Position numbers and translations under genes: made by a program. Of a DNA stretch of 64,000 bases, positions 24,190 through 35,869 are shown one piece after another (positions within the stretch are counted from its first letter, which is position 1; each line of letters starts with the position of its first letter). The notes under the pieces were generated by a model, which had not been told where the DNA came from, searched no databases, and worked only from the letters and a program-made list of their open reading frames with translations. This stretch comes from Gerris lacustris (Eukaryota > Arthropoda > Insecta > Hemiptera > Gerridae): contig OX578286.1 of NCBI GenBank assembly GCA_951217055.1, positions 35,558,345-35,622,344 of the forward strand, written 5' to 3'.

Positions 24190-24393
24190 TTGTTTTAGAA
24201 TGAAAATGACTGACTAAATAACTATTAAGAAAAAGGGATGTTTAGTCCAATGTTTAGTAACAAAGGAATGTCCCACTTCTGCTTTGATAAGGGGAGTAAC
24301 AGTCTAAAGAAGAACATTCCGTGTCCGTGCATCTTCTTCAGATTGTTACACCTCTCTGTTTTTAAAAGGGGAGTAACAGTCTAAAGAAGTCCC
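24190..24393. mobile_element. short TIR element, family A copy 8 (left TIR missing, target-site duplication kept)
   Basis: The left TIR is absent; the copy starts at 'ttgttttagaatg'. Even so, gaaatatg occurs immediately left (24182-24189) and immediately right (24394-24401), an exact 8-bp match. The right end is canonical (ctaaagaagtccc). Confidence 0.68.
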
Positions 24394-24767
24394 GAAATAT
24401 GATTTTTTTTCTAAAATGGTCAAGCAACCAACTTTTTTCTCTTCTTGGACTTGGACCATTCCGTATGGATCGACCCTTAAGAAAATTTTTGGCATGAAAA
24501 CATTCTCATAGTAAGCTGAGTAATAGGTAAATAAATTGCGGAACGCGTAACTAAAAGGAAGCTATGGAAAAGATTGTGAGAAGATTATTAGAGAAGGAAT
24601 ACACGTGTATCGGGTTTCCACAGTTAGTTTGTCGTTTGTGTGGCCGTGGAAACGCTCTACATTTATATAACCCAGTCTCGAATCCCAGAAATGAAGAATG
24701 AAGAAATAGCGAGGAAAGCCTGTTTTTAGGCCAAACTAACGATAAACACCTTTTATCAACTACAACT

Positions 24768-24863
24768 GATAAACAGCTTGGTTTTCCGGTGAAATCCGTG
24801 TCACGAAGGGGTTGAAATCAGACGTTTCGCTTCCACTACTGGAAGCATCTTCAGGGATGTAGT
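24768..24863. repeat. interspersed repeat, partner of 3110-3206
   Basis: About 95 bp shared with 3110-3206. On the minus strand it reads through 'gaagatgcttccagtagtgg'. Class not determined. Confidence 0.5.
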
Positions 24864-25504
24864 GCATTGTGATGTTTACTCGAAGCAATACTGAACGAGG
24901 AGGCCTCCCACGTGGAGGCCTAAGCACCAAGTTAACTCTGATAAATTTAACTAACACGGAATCATCACAAATAAATACAAATCAATCATGATCGAATACA
25001 AACAAAGTTGTCAGCAACGTACTCATCTTCTAGTTACAAAAACAATTGTGTCAGCAATGTAACTCATCCTCATCATATAATTACTTAAACAAATTTAACA
25101 GCTATGTGGCTCACCTTCTAATTTTCAAAAAATAAGACCCAACTAAGGTTACAAAAGTTGATTGTAATTTGCTTATTAAGATAAATGAATTCAATGAACA
25201 AACAAGTATCAAATCTATTGTCTTTTTTATTTTAACTTATATTAAATATTACAACTGCAGTCTAATTGTTGTAAAGCAATAATGATAATTTGTAAATGTG
25301 ACTTGAAACATTGGCATATATATGACACCTGTCCAGTGACAGAGTTTATTGGCTATGACTTCATTTTTACAAGGTTGTATAGTTTTATTAAAAGTAGCTT
25401 ATTAGGTCGAGAGGTTATTACCGCTTCAGGCGTCTATAGAGTCTAGGAGGGTTATCAGGAATGTTTTGGGATGATAGGTTTTAGATAAGAGGATTTATAT
25501 TAAA

Positions 25505-25755
25505 GGAAACTGGTGGAAGGATCTGTAGTGGAAGAATGAAGGATCTGTAGTGGAAAAATGAAGGATCTGTAGTGGAAAAATGAAGGATCTGTAGTAGAAG
25601 AATGAAGGATCAGTAGTGGAAAAATGAAGGATCTGTAGTGGAAAAATGAAGGATCTGTAGTGGAAAACTAAAGGATCTGTAGTGGAAAATGAAGGAGCTG
25701 TAGCTGGAAAAGCCAAGAGTAGCTGGAATAGCCAAGAGTAGCTGGAGAAGTTTAG
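25505..25755. repeat. 22-bp minisatellite, about 9 copies, plus a short AGCTGGA tail repeat
   Basis: The unit is 'ggatctgtagtggaaaaatg' plus 'aa'. It is followed by three copies of an 'agctggaa.agccaagagt' unit. Confidence 0.85.
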
Positions 25756-26804
25756 GTTGTTGTGCATCAAGGTTTGGTTGAAGACGTAGCAGGGAGCATT
25801 TACAATAGATCTCAGGATCTTTGATTGTAAAGATTGGATGCGGTTAGAGTTGGACAGATTGATGCAGCCCCATATGTAATTCGATGCCGCCATGTCGAGT
25901 CTTGTATTGCATATGAGTTACTTTGTCATGTGTGTTGAGATTGGATTTTTTGTTGAGAAATATCTGTAAAAGTTTATACAGCGTGTGTAGTTGCGTTGGC
26001 GAATATGCTGTTGGCCCATGACCCATGGGATTCTACGATCTTCGATCAAAGTATATCACAAGGCAGCGGACAGTTCTAGAGAGTAGAATAGAATTTGATC
26101 GAGGAAAAAAGGCTTTCAGTTTCCATGTCTTAAGGAAAAGGTCACATGGGAACTTTAACTTTCATTGATTTTTCTACGCCCTATTTTTAGCCATAAATCG
26201 ATAATATTTAGGTGTTCTAGCGCGAAATCAGAAGCTTCGTGGGATATTTTTTGAGTAGAGAGGTTACACTCATCGTCTGCAAAGGAAGCAATGATAGTGG
26301 ATGGGTATTAACGTGGTAAAAACATTGTATAGGAAAGGAGCGAGGATGCTACCACCCCTAAATTTATAAGGAAGATATGAGATGTTAAAAGGTTACTTGT
26401 AGGAAACGTAGTAAAAATATTTTTGATGCAGACTGGTTTAAACCGCTTTATTTGGTCTTCAACAATGATCTAATCAGTGTTTACTCAATCTTATTTGTTT
26501 TATTACAATTAATTTTATTTCCTAATCAATAATTATTAACAATAAACTAAAGTCGACACTCGAATAATGTTCCATAAAAAAAATGAAAATATTTAGAAAA
26601 AAAAAGAAAAGAAAAACACGTGTACTATGAATTGACGAATGTTACACTTTTTTCTGTAAAGGATTATTGTCTGAGAGAGCCTTCCTACTCTTCTGCGTTT
26701 TAAATCTGACCAATAATAATAAGTTGCTAATGATTCACATCACGAGCAACTCCATTGACAATTGTACCTGCATCGGGTTTGAACCTGTATAAGATTCTCT
26801 TGAG

Positions 26805-27365
26805 AATGACCCCTGCAATGGGTTCTAAACAAAGAGACTGACAGAGTCTCAAAGCACAAGAGCAATTCCTTTCAGAATGACCCCTGCAATGGGTTCTAAA
26901 CAAAGGGACTGACAGAGTCTCAAAGCACAAGAGCAACTTCTTTCAGAATGACCCCTGCAATGGGTTCTAAACAAAGGGACTGACAGAGTCTTAAAGCACA
27001 AGAGCAACTCCTTTCAGAATGCCCCCTGCAATGGGTTCTAAACAAAGAGACTGACAGAGTCTCAAAGCACAAGAGCAACTCCTTTCAGAATGACCCCTGC
27101 AATGGGTTCTAAACAAAGGGGCTGACAGAGTCTCAAAGCACAAGAGCAACTCCTTTCAGAATGACCCCTGCAATGGGTTCTAAACAAAGGGACTGACAGA
27201 GTCTCAAAGCACAAGAGCAACTCCTTTCAGAATGACCCCTGCAATGGGTTCTAAACAAAGGGGCTGACAGAGTCTCAAAGCACAAGAGCAACTCCTTTCA
27301 GAATGACCCCTGCAATGGGTTCTAAACAAAGGGATTGACAGAGTCTCAAAGCACATGAGCAACCA
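26805..27365. repeat. 71-bp tandem repeat, 8 copies
   Basis: The unit starts 'aatgacccctgcaatgggtt' at 26805, 26876, 26947, 27018, 27089, 27160, 27231 and 27302, a constant 71 bp. Copies are about 95% alike, so the array is young. Confidence 0.92.
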
Positions 27366-27479
27366 ACAAAAAAAGCAAGAACCTCCAATTTAACCCACTG
27401 CTCAATTACACAAAAGGATTAAACAACCAGTTCATGCTAGTATGTCCCTTAAAGTTTTATGACGACCAAAATCCTCGCA

Positions 27480-27760
27480 AAAGGTGGTCAAAGGTAGTTA
27501 GAGGTGGTTAGAGGGGTTAAGAGGCAGTTAGAGGGGTTAAGAGGTAGAGGTGGTTAGGTGTAGTTAGAGATGGTTAGAGGGGTTAAGAGGCAGTTAGAGG
27601 TGGATAGAGGTAGTTAGGAGTAGTTAGAGATCGTTAGGAGTTGTTAGAGATGGTTAGAGGGGTTAAGCGGTAGTTAGAGGTGTTAGAGGAGTTAAGAGGT
27701 AGTTAGAGGTGGATAGGGGTAGTTAGAAGTGGTTAGAGGTAGTTGTAGATGGTTCAAGTC
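27480..27760. repeat. degenerate GAGGTAGTTAGAGGTGGTTA repeat
   Basis: Irregular 10-22-bp permutations of 'ggtagttagaggtggttaga' and 'ggggttaagagg'. No coding signal. Confidence 0.75.
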
Positions 27761-28715
27761 AGTTATTAACGAATTATCGCAGTCTGCGCAATATGTAAAA
27801 AAATATTTGACAAAATTAACAATGACATCTCCAATCATGACAAATTTTAGAAAATCAATGCAGGCTTTTTATTGGCCTGTGTCTAACCGAAATTTATAAG
27901 AGTTTGTCAGCGGAGATTCTACACTAAATAATATTAAACAAACAAAAGAGTAAAACTACTTAACTCTCAGTGCAATACACTCAAAATTGTTTTGTGAGAA
28001 TTTTTAAATTATTTATTTATTTATTTTAGATTTCCTTGTAATCAGTTAACCTCGATAAGAGATTAAAACCACTTCATCCACACCTTTTTCATTCAACCAA
28101 ATTTTCAAGATTAATTCCCTTATCAATCATTGTCACTTATATATACATAAAGATATATAATCTTTATTGTTAGCTCTTAAACGATTGAAAAGTTATATAC
28201 GAACTAACAATATTACACTCTAGGCAGAACAAAATAATTTACATATTTATATACTTGTAAAATAAATATAAATAACACAAATGCAAATAATGATTTAAAA
28301 AGATTTGTAACACTTGCAAAAATAATGGGAACCAGAATAGTAATAAAGATAATATTAATGAGAGGTGTCTCCACACCTGTTAATTAAATGACAAAAATAA
28401 TAATTAATCCAGATATAACCAATAATTTATTATTCATTAAATAATTCTCTACTTGAAATTTAAAGAGATTAAAAAAAATGAAAATAATTAATCCAGATAT
28501 AACCGCCTTATTAATGTTAATTATTATTTCAACTTGAAATTAAAAAAATAAAATAAAATCGATAACAAAGAGGGTATTTTCCCGTAACGTGCAATAATTA
28601 AAAATTGCAACAGGGGATAATCATTACAGTCACAGGCCACGCGAAACCTGGTGTCGCCATTCTAATAGACAACTATTAAACAAATATCACACCACTTGTA
28701 TTGTATTTCAAATTT

Positions 28716-28930
28716 GGCATTCTTTAGATTGTTACTCTCCTTATAAAAAAACAGATGGGAGTAACAATCTAATGAAGGTGTATGGAATGTTCTTCTTTAG
28801 ACTGTTACTCCCCTTAAAAATATAAAAGTGTGAACTAGAGTCATTGAACTAAACATTCCCGTCTAAATTGTTATTTAGTCAAAGTCATTTACCTACATTC
28901 TAAAAAATCATAGGAGAGTAACAATCTAAA
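28716..28930. mobile_element. short TIR element, family A copy 9 (right end eroded)
   Basis: Begins ggcattctttagattg. The right TIR stops at 'gtaacaatctaaa' without the final gaagtgcc. Opposite internal orientation to copies 2, 4 and 7. Confidence 0.62.
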
Positions 28931-29540
28931 ATTTAATAGATTCTACCTTTTTTCATTCAAAATTATGAACAAAGTGAGTCCTTCAATTAAAAAACGTAGG
29001 ATTTTAAAAGTTTGTATGTTTGTCCAATGATAAATGGCGTGAAAATTTACTAATTTGAACATAAAATTCGGCACACAGGTACATCTTAGTATGTGTGACA
29101 ATTGAATAATATTTTCTTAATATGGTCAATATGGCGGACGACCAAAAAAATGTTTACTCTTTAAAAGGTTTAAAGGGTTTGCAGATTGCTATTTGAACCC
29201 TGAATTCCTTGTGCGACAAGCCAATATGAAAGTGATGTTCTACTGGCAGATTACTTTATTATCATCTCCAATTAGATATCTTGCTTAACTACCTTTGATG
29301 GTTCAGCAAAATTCTCAAACAAACAATTTATTACTAGGTGTGTCTGCCCTCTTCAAATTAACTCCTTTAATGAGGTAGAAAGGAATTAATTTCTTTTAAC
29401 AACACATAACAAACAGTAGAATGCCACCTAATTACACCCTCCATTACTCTATTCCATATACCACCAGATCCGCTTCAGCTTTGCTTAAACACCTAATAGA
29501 ATATTGAGAATCAGGACGTGATCCTACAGATGGAAGAGAA

Positions 29541-30275
29541 TCTTAATATGACACCTGTGTCACTGAGCTTTCTCACCTAGAATATTCAGTCTTAGTACAA
29601 CTGGTCATTGGTTAAACGCAGTTGTTCAGCTGCGGGTGAATCCTAATATGACACCCATGTCACCGAGCTTTCTCACCTAGAATATTCAGCCTTAGTACAA
29701 CTGGTCATTGGTTAAACGCAGTTGTTCAGCTGCAGGTGAATCCTAATATGACACCCATGTTACTGAGCTTTCTCACCTACAATATTTAGTATTAGTGCAA
29801 CTGGTCATTGGTTAAACGCAGTTGTTCAGCTGCAGGTGAATCCTAACATGACACCCATGTTACTGAGCTTTCTCACCTACAATATTCAGTATTAGTGCAA
29901 CTGGTCATTGGTTAAACGCAGTTGTTCAGCTGCAGGTGAATCCTAATATGACACCCATGTCACCGAGCTTTCTCACCTAGAATATTCAGTTTTAGTGCAA
30001 CTGGTCATTCGTTAAACGCAGTTGTTCAGCTGCAGGTGAATCCTAATATGACACCCATGTCACCGAGCTTTCTCACCTAGAATATTCAGTTTTAGTGCAA
30101 CTGGTCATTGGTTAAACGCAGTTGTTCAGCAGCAGGTTATTCCTAATACGATACCCATGTCACTGAGCTTTCTTATCTAGAATATTCAGTTTTAGTACAA
30201 CTGGTCATTGGTTAAACGCAGTTGTTCAGCTGCAGGTGAATCCTAATGGGTGTCATCATGTCACCGAGCTTTCCC
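29541..30275. repeat. 100-bp tandem repeat, about 7.3 copies, with paired E-boxes
   Basis: 'tc.taatatgacacc' recurs at 29541, 29641, 29741, 29841, 29941, 30041, 30141 and 30241, exactly 100 bp apart. Most units contain 'cagctgcaggtg', a CAGCTG E-box abutting a CAGGTG box, and the conserved 'tggtcattggttaaacgcag'. It lies about 2 kb inside cueball intron 1 from exon 1. Confidence 0.92.
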
Positions 30276-30279
30276 ACAG

Positions 30280-32246
30280 GGAAACAAAGTTCATTGCTGA
30301 GTGGTGTACTATTATATTATAAAAGTATTAATCCATTTTTATTTTGCTTAAAAGAAAAATAATTTGACCATGGTTTTGGTCCCAAGGAGGCTGGATAAGA
30401 GAGCCTCCACTATAATAATATTCAAATTATTATAAAATCCACACATAAGATGTCTCTTCATCTTACCCTTAAAAGACATACTTACATAATTTTAAGGCAA
30501 TCTAACAACACAATCATTTTAACGTTACAAGCAAAATTGATAATTCAAAGCGAGATCTGATCAATTCTCTCAAAAAAAAACTATTGCAAAATATCCAACA
30601 ATAAAAAAATGATCATGAATGTATGATCATTGTGAATGTGTGATCAATGTGCGCCAAGAGATGATATGAATTCCATTAAATTTGGAATGTAACTCATCAT
30701 TTAATATCAATTTAAATACAGTTGAGCCAATTTTGATTGTTTATTCAAAATGTCAGCTACGATATACACGGTGACCCTCGTAACATCCAAATCAAGTTTA
30801 AGAGCTTAAAATTTAAAGGGAGTTGTTAAGAGATGTGAATATTTAACGTTAGACTGTGTATTGAACATGATATCAATGTTTTAGCCATCTAATTATATAT
30901 ATCTATTAAGTAAATTACACTACTAATTAGTAACATGACTTTAAAAATTTTAATTGCTAAAGAATTTGTTTGTACTTTGTTAATTAGTGGCCAAGCACTT
31001 ACTTTGTAACTTTCAGTCAATAAAATTGGAAAATCACAATAAATTATTAATTCATATTTTACGATTTTGATAGTCTTCATACTACGGAAAGATCAAATAT
31101 ATATAATTTGATTTAAATTAATAAATTATTATTAAATGCAAATGCAGGCCGGTTTTAACCCTATTAGTTGGTTGTATATCAATTATTATTTCATTGTATT
31201 CAGTAATATAGTGACCCAATAATATCGTTTACGAATGAAACTTAAAATTAGGTGAAAACTTAGCTGTCAACATAGATATAACATAAATACATGTAAACCC
31301 ACTTTATTACTTTCAGTAAATAAAATTGGAAAAGGACAATAATTTATAATCAATACAGACCGGTTTTAACCCTATTAATATGGTTGTTATCAATAATGTA
31401 CGTAAATAGATTTCATAATTGAAAGATCAAAATTAAAAATTAAATACATTAATTGGATTGCAACAATTCTCATAGTGTATTTAGGCACTATTGATAGCAT
31501 CATTAGGGAACTAGTGATGACTTTATATTGAGGATCAACCAGAACTGATCAATCAACAATTGACTTTATTGAGGATCACCTCTAATGATCAACAATCAAA
31601 AAACCTACAATCAACAATGTGACAGTCGAAAGGAAATGGTCTGTATTTGAGAAAATAAACAGAAGTTTCAAGACAAAATGTAACTCGTAACACAAGAAAT
31701 TAGATACATTCCCCTTATCAATCTGATAGACGGTACGTTCAAGAATGGTTCGCAAGAAGTGATAACTACCACGAATAATAACCTGGATTAATGTAATTTT
31801 AATAACCTAAAGTCCTTCATTAAAAAGATCATCTTTCCGTTTAAATATTTAACTAAAATAAAACTGTTTGGATGCAAAATGTTATCCGGCTTGAATTCCC
31901 TACGTCTCTTATCACTAGAACTATGAAAATCGATATAAAATCTATCAGATAATGCAAATGTACTAGATTTCGCTGACTTCGTTGTTTTTTACAAAATAAT
32001 AAGATAAGGTAATGTCACAATCGATAATAAATAGCTGCTATAGCAAAAAAAGAAGGAAAAATTTAAAGATTTTTGAGGTCCGCCCCACATTTAAATAGCG
32101 TATTTTGTGACGTTAAGAAGAAAAAAATCCATTGGTGGTATTCGTATTCGATAGATAAACGGAGAAGAATCAGCTGATTTTAAACAAAAGAATTTATAGG
32201 TTTTGTAAGAGGTAACGAAGGAAAAAATTTAATTTTGAAGACTTAC
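30280..32246. other. 5' part of cueball intron 1: AT-rich, mostly unique
   Basis: No tandem array or transposon ends were seen. A short duplication ('ccggttttaaccctatta') occurs at about 31150 and 31360. Poly-T and small open frames have no coding support. Confidence 0.4.
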
Positions 32247-32310
32247 CCCAATCAGCTGTAACGACTTGTGCGACCAGCAACATCAAGAACCAGAGAAAAC
32301 ATCCAGACAT
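32247..32310 (-). CDS. cue: cueball, coding exon 1 (start codon and signal peptide)
   Basis: This exon encodes the first 21 residues of a cueball orthologue and ends in phase 1 at a consensus donor (G|GTAAGT, minus strand). Residues 1-19 form a classic signal peptide: Met, a hydrophobic core rich in Leu/Phe/Val, then Ala before Asp-Trp. Exon 2 at 5036 continues in frame to give Trp-Glu-Leu-Ser-Val, matching the 'W-D-x-A-V' start of the mature Drosophila protein as I remember it. Cueball is a single-pass surface protein of the LDL-receptor-repeat/EGF type with known roles in fly germline and haemocyte biology. The exon lies 27 kb from the rest of the gene. It was assigned because it is the only fitting phase-1 signal-peptide exon I found upstream. 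The link rests on frame, phase and homology, not on transcript data. Confidence 0.8.
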
Positions 32311-32477
32311 CCTTTCCAAATCTTAACTAACTGTTAAATTTTAAAAACTAATTTCAATTTTTTTTTTTTTTTTTCGTTCTAACACTGATCTATAAAAATA
32401 TTCATTTACGAAAATAAAATTGTCGAATCGAGTTGCGAGGTAAACAGACTAAACACACCAAACCGAATCCGGAGGCC

Positions 32478-32483
32478 AACTGA
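32478..32483 (-). promoter_or_regulatory. possible arthropod initiator upstream of cueball
   Basis: A TCAGTT match to the arthropod Inr (TCAGTY-like) lies about 170 bp 5' of the cueball start codon. It sits in a locally GC-richer stretch (32440-32560) with no recognised repeat. No TATA box is obvious at the right spacing. This is only a candidate core promoter; six-base matches are common by chance. Confidence 0.2.
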
Positions 32484-33012
32484 AGAACTCTCACTCAAGC
32501 ACATGATCATATACGAACGAGCCCCTGCTCTCTGGGTGGGGAGTATACGTACAGCCGTTTGTGTATACCCACCCACAATCAACCCGACTTCTAAATTGAA
32601 TACCTTAAATCGTTCATAATTGGGGCGCCGTCGATAGCGGTAGTTTTCTTTACTTCCTAATGCAATCTACTCTTTAGATTTTAGGAAGATATTTTTACTG
32701 ACTATTTTTTCTATGTTACTATGTTTTTTTTTTTATAAAACTGATTATATTATGATTTAATTACTGATATATCATATTAATTACTGATAACATTCGGTAT
32801 TCCGAACCTTAACCGTTTTCGTTTTCTACTTACGTAAGTTAGAGATGTATAGATTTATACAGAAGTTAGAAATGATTCTGACAGCGTGGGAAAAACGGAA
32901 AAAAAGGAGGGGATAGCCGACGAGAGCTCGATGTTTTCACATCTGAATCTGACCTACCTATACAACTACATGTGAAAATCTCGTGCTTTCGCAAAATGGC
33001 TCTCCTTTCAAT

Positions 33013-34126
33013 AAGGTGACCAGATTTCTCTGAACTAAATTACGGACAGATTTAATTTCGGGGGGGGGGGGGAATAGAACCCGAAACCATTTCATCGAAA
33101 ACAGTTCCGACGATTTTGATTAAAAAATTCTAAAATGTAGTCCATTAAAATACGAATCTAACGATATAAGCCGCTTTCCCGGAAAAAATCTAGTTAGTTA
33201 TGACACACCGAGTGGTATGCCATAACTCCCTCAACTGCAGCCAACTTTTCCTCAGAATCATTTAATTTCTCATTTTCATAAAAATTAGTTAAAGAGCTGG
33301 ATGCTGCAGCAGCATTTACAGCATTCTTGTGCTTACTTAAATTCAAATGCAATTTAATATCACGCCTGCCTCCATGTACAATTGAAAAACTTGATGCACA
33401 CGTATTGCATCTGACTTCTCCTGCTGATGAAGTTTTTCGAATATAAGGATATTCCTTCTGTAATTCGTCGTTAAATGAACAAAATCTTCTTTTCGGTCCC
33501 ATTTCAAATTAAAATTAAACACTAAACTACACACTCTTAATTTTTTTAGTAGGCAATACAATAACTAATATTATATTATATTAATATTCACAGATTATTT
33601 ATATTAAGAACAGATAATATAAATATTTCATTTAAGATAGTAAATACAAACTACAACTAATATAGGAAACAATTCAAACAAAGATGTGATAACATCTTCC
33701 TATTCATCTTCAGCGTCCTTTTTATAAAAATGTCGAGAGAAGATGAAAAACTACTCAACAAATCAAAATATTTTTACAATACAAAACACTTTGTACCAAT
33801 GCAGAGTTAATGCGTTGACAGAGTGGGAAAGTAAAAAAATGGAGTGGAGAGCCAATGAGAGCTCAGGATTTGAAAATCCTCTTAGGATTTTAAAAATCCC
33901 GCGCTATCAACTCACTAACTCTGAATTGGTACAGATTGTAAGTCATATTTTATTTCAAAAAGTGCTTTTTTACATTAATTTTATAAAACCTCAGAATTAC
34001 GGACAAATTCGGGACTTTTTCTAAAATTCCGGACAAATCAGCGTCCGTATACGGACAAAAAAAATCCCGGACAAATTGTTGAAATTACGGACTGTCCGTA
34101 AAAATTACGTACGTCTGGTCACCTTA
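33013..34126. mobile_element. hAT-superfamily element, non-autonomous (about 1.1 kb)
   Basis: Ends are aaggtgaccaga (left) and the complement ctggtcacctta (right). The 8-bp flank ctttcaat is exact on both sides (33005-33012 and 34127-34134). It carries one transposase-like N-terminal frame (33194-33502, minus) but no catalytic or dimerisation region. The sub-terminal word 'ttacggac' recurs several times near the right end ('gtccgta'), as in hAT binding sites. Confidence 0.78.
33194..33502 (-). pseudogene. hAT transposase N-terminal fragment with BED-like zinc finger
   Basis: A 102-aa frame begins MGPKRRFCSFNDELQKEYPY and contains Cys-x2-Cys ('RCNTC') followed by 'FSIVHGGRRDIKLHLNLSKH' with two His, the layout of a BED/C2H2-type DNA-binding finger in hAT-type transposases. 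An acidic tail (NEKLNDSEEKL) then runs to a stop. Intact family proteins are several hundred residues longer, so this is a truncated remnant inside the element. Confidence 0.6.
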
Positions 34127-34559
34127 CTTTCAATTTTCCCAGTAAAACTGCAGTTATCACGCCACCTAGGAGAAGAGGTTAGAAAATTTGGAGGACCTCA
34201 CTCAAATGTACTGTGACATAGACAAAGGAATATATGAATAACATCCCTAAAATGTATTAATTAAATAGATATAATCTTGTAATTGTATAAATCTTAATAA
34301 TACGAACTGTGTTGACAAAAGGATATAATCTCTTAAGTGTACAAATCAAGCGAAAGTTTGCCGCCAAGCTATTCTCGACTGTATTGATAACTGCAGATTA
34401 TAGCCACTCACAGACTCACACACAATTATAATATAATTTCTCGAATGTTTAAATCATACAAATCTACTGATTGACAAAGGTATTGTACTGTTTATAATCT
34501 CAAAGTGTGTAAATTAAGCAAAGTTGTGCCGCCAAGCGATTCTCGACCGAATCATCTCC

Positions 34560-34965
34560 TTCAGTTCAGCCAAAAATCCATCTTTGTAGGTTTCCAGCAT
34601 ATAAAAGGTGTTCCACATAGAAAAAAAAATCTACCTTAGCAGGTTTCCATCTTATGAAAGGTGTTTCACGTTTCACATAGAAACAAAATCTACCTTAGCC
34701 AGTTTCTAGCTTATAACTGGTGTTTCACATAGAATTCTAAATCTACCTTAGCAGGTTTCTAGCTTATAAAACGTGTTTCACATAGAAACAAAATCTACCT
34801 TAGCCAGTTTCTAGCTTATAACTGGTGTTTCACATAGAATTAAAAATCTACCTTAGCAGGTTTCTAGCTTATAAAAAGTGTTTCACATAGAGAAAAATCC
34901 ATCTTAGCAGGTTTCCACCTTATAAAGGGTGCTTCACATACATAGAAAAAAAAACTATTCCGAGA
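34560..34965. repeat. about 57-bp tandem repeat, about 7 copies
   Basis: The unit 'aaatctaccttagcaggttt' plus 'ctagcttataaaaggtgttt' plus 'cacatagaa' has alternating variants (agccag/ataactgg versus gcagg/ataaaa). It is preceded by a diverged duplication (34310-34560) with 'gccgccaagc.attctcgac'. Confidence 0.8.
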
Positions 34966-35869
34966 AAAGGTTTTCACCTTAGCTAATTTCTAGCTTACGC
35001 AGTTTCCAATTTCAGGTAGGTTTCATGTATTTAGCTGTATTTCGCCAACACTAGGGCGTAATGCTATTAATAAATTACAACGTTCAAATCTTTTCTACTA
35101 GAAATAGTTATGATTTTCTTTCCAGTTTCTACCGAGTGTTTAGAAAAGCTTTTTTATTTTATAGAGTTTAATTCATATCGGAAGTGTTTTAAATTATTAT
35201 TTCATAGTATTTCTAATTTAGTTTTATTTTTATTATAATTTAACTGTTAATAAATGAGATAAGCCAGAAAATTAATGAAGTCGTTAGTTCTGGCTCTTAT
35301 CACCAAGGTTACTCACCTTCCTCTAAAAAGTAAACAAAAACAGTTTAGAGTTAACTTTAAATTTAGTAATTTAAATAATATAGTTGGGGAGTCAAAGAAA
35401 GAAACGACGGAGATAAAAAATATCTTCCCATTCTTCCCGCTGTTTTCCAAATCGATTCGGAGTTTTATCACCGATAGAGGAAATGAACTTCGCTGTTCTT
35501 CCTTAACCAAATTACTCTAACCCCCCTCTAATATATATGAAAAATATAAATAATTTCCCATTATTTGTCCGACGACTTCGTGACTAAATTCGAGTCAACA
35601 GACTCACGTATAAGGCCAGGGCAAACGCCGTAGCTATTCGTCAAAGGATACAGGGGTGCCACTAGCGTAAATAGCGCCCCCGCAACCCCCGCGTCGCGGA
35701 GGGGGGGGGGGCACCTGCTTTAGGGGGCCAAACAAAGTTTAGTAACCTATCATGTAATAGTTATTTATGTAACTAGGCAGCAAAATGGAATTTTACTGAC
35801 GAGTGATGAAGTTAGCCTCCAAGCCGGAGGCGAGGACAGGCGAAGCCGAGGCAGGTAATATACACGAGG

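Larger units (their letters stand above)
5037..32246 (-). other. cue: cueball intron 1 (about 27.2 kb)
   Basis: The intron runs from the exon 1 donor (GTAAGT at 32246) to the exon 2 acceptor (ag at 5037). It is packed with transposon relics and at least nine minisatellite arrays, listed separately. No full gene was found inside; a low-confidence coding fragment lies at 23558-23735. Stretches at 8010-9220, 16900-17490, 20110-20970, 27770-28700 and 30280-32240 show no recognised element beyond AT-rich sequence and isolated repeat words. Confidence 0.75.

Noticed and set aside
33743..34024. Plus-strand 93-aa frame inside the hAT-like element
   Set aside because: Low-complexity, no motif, and it runs into the sub-terminal repeats of the element; likely chance.
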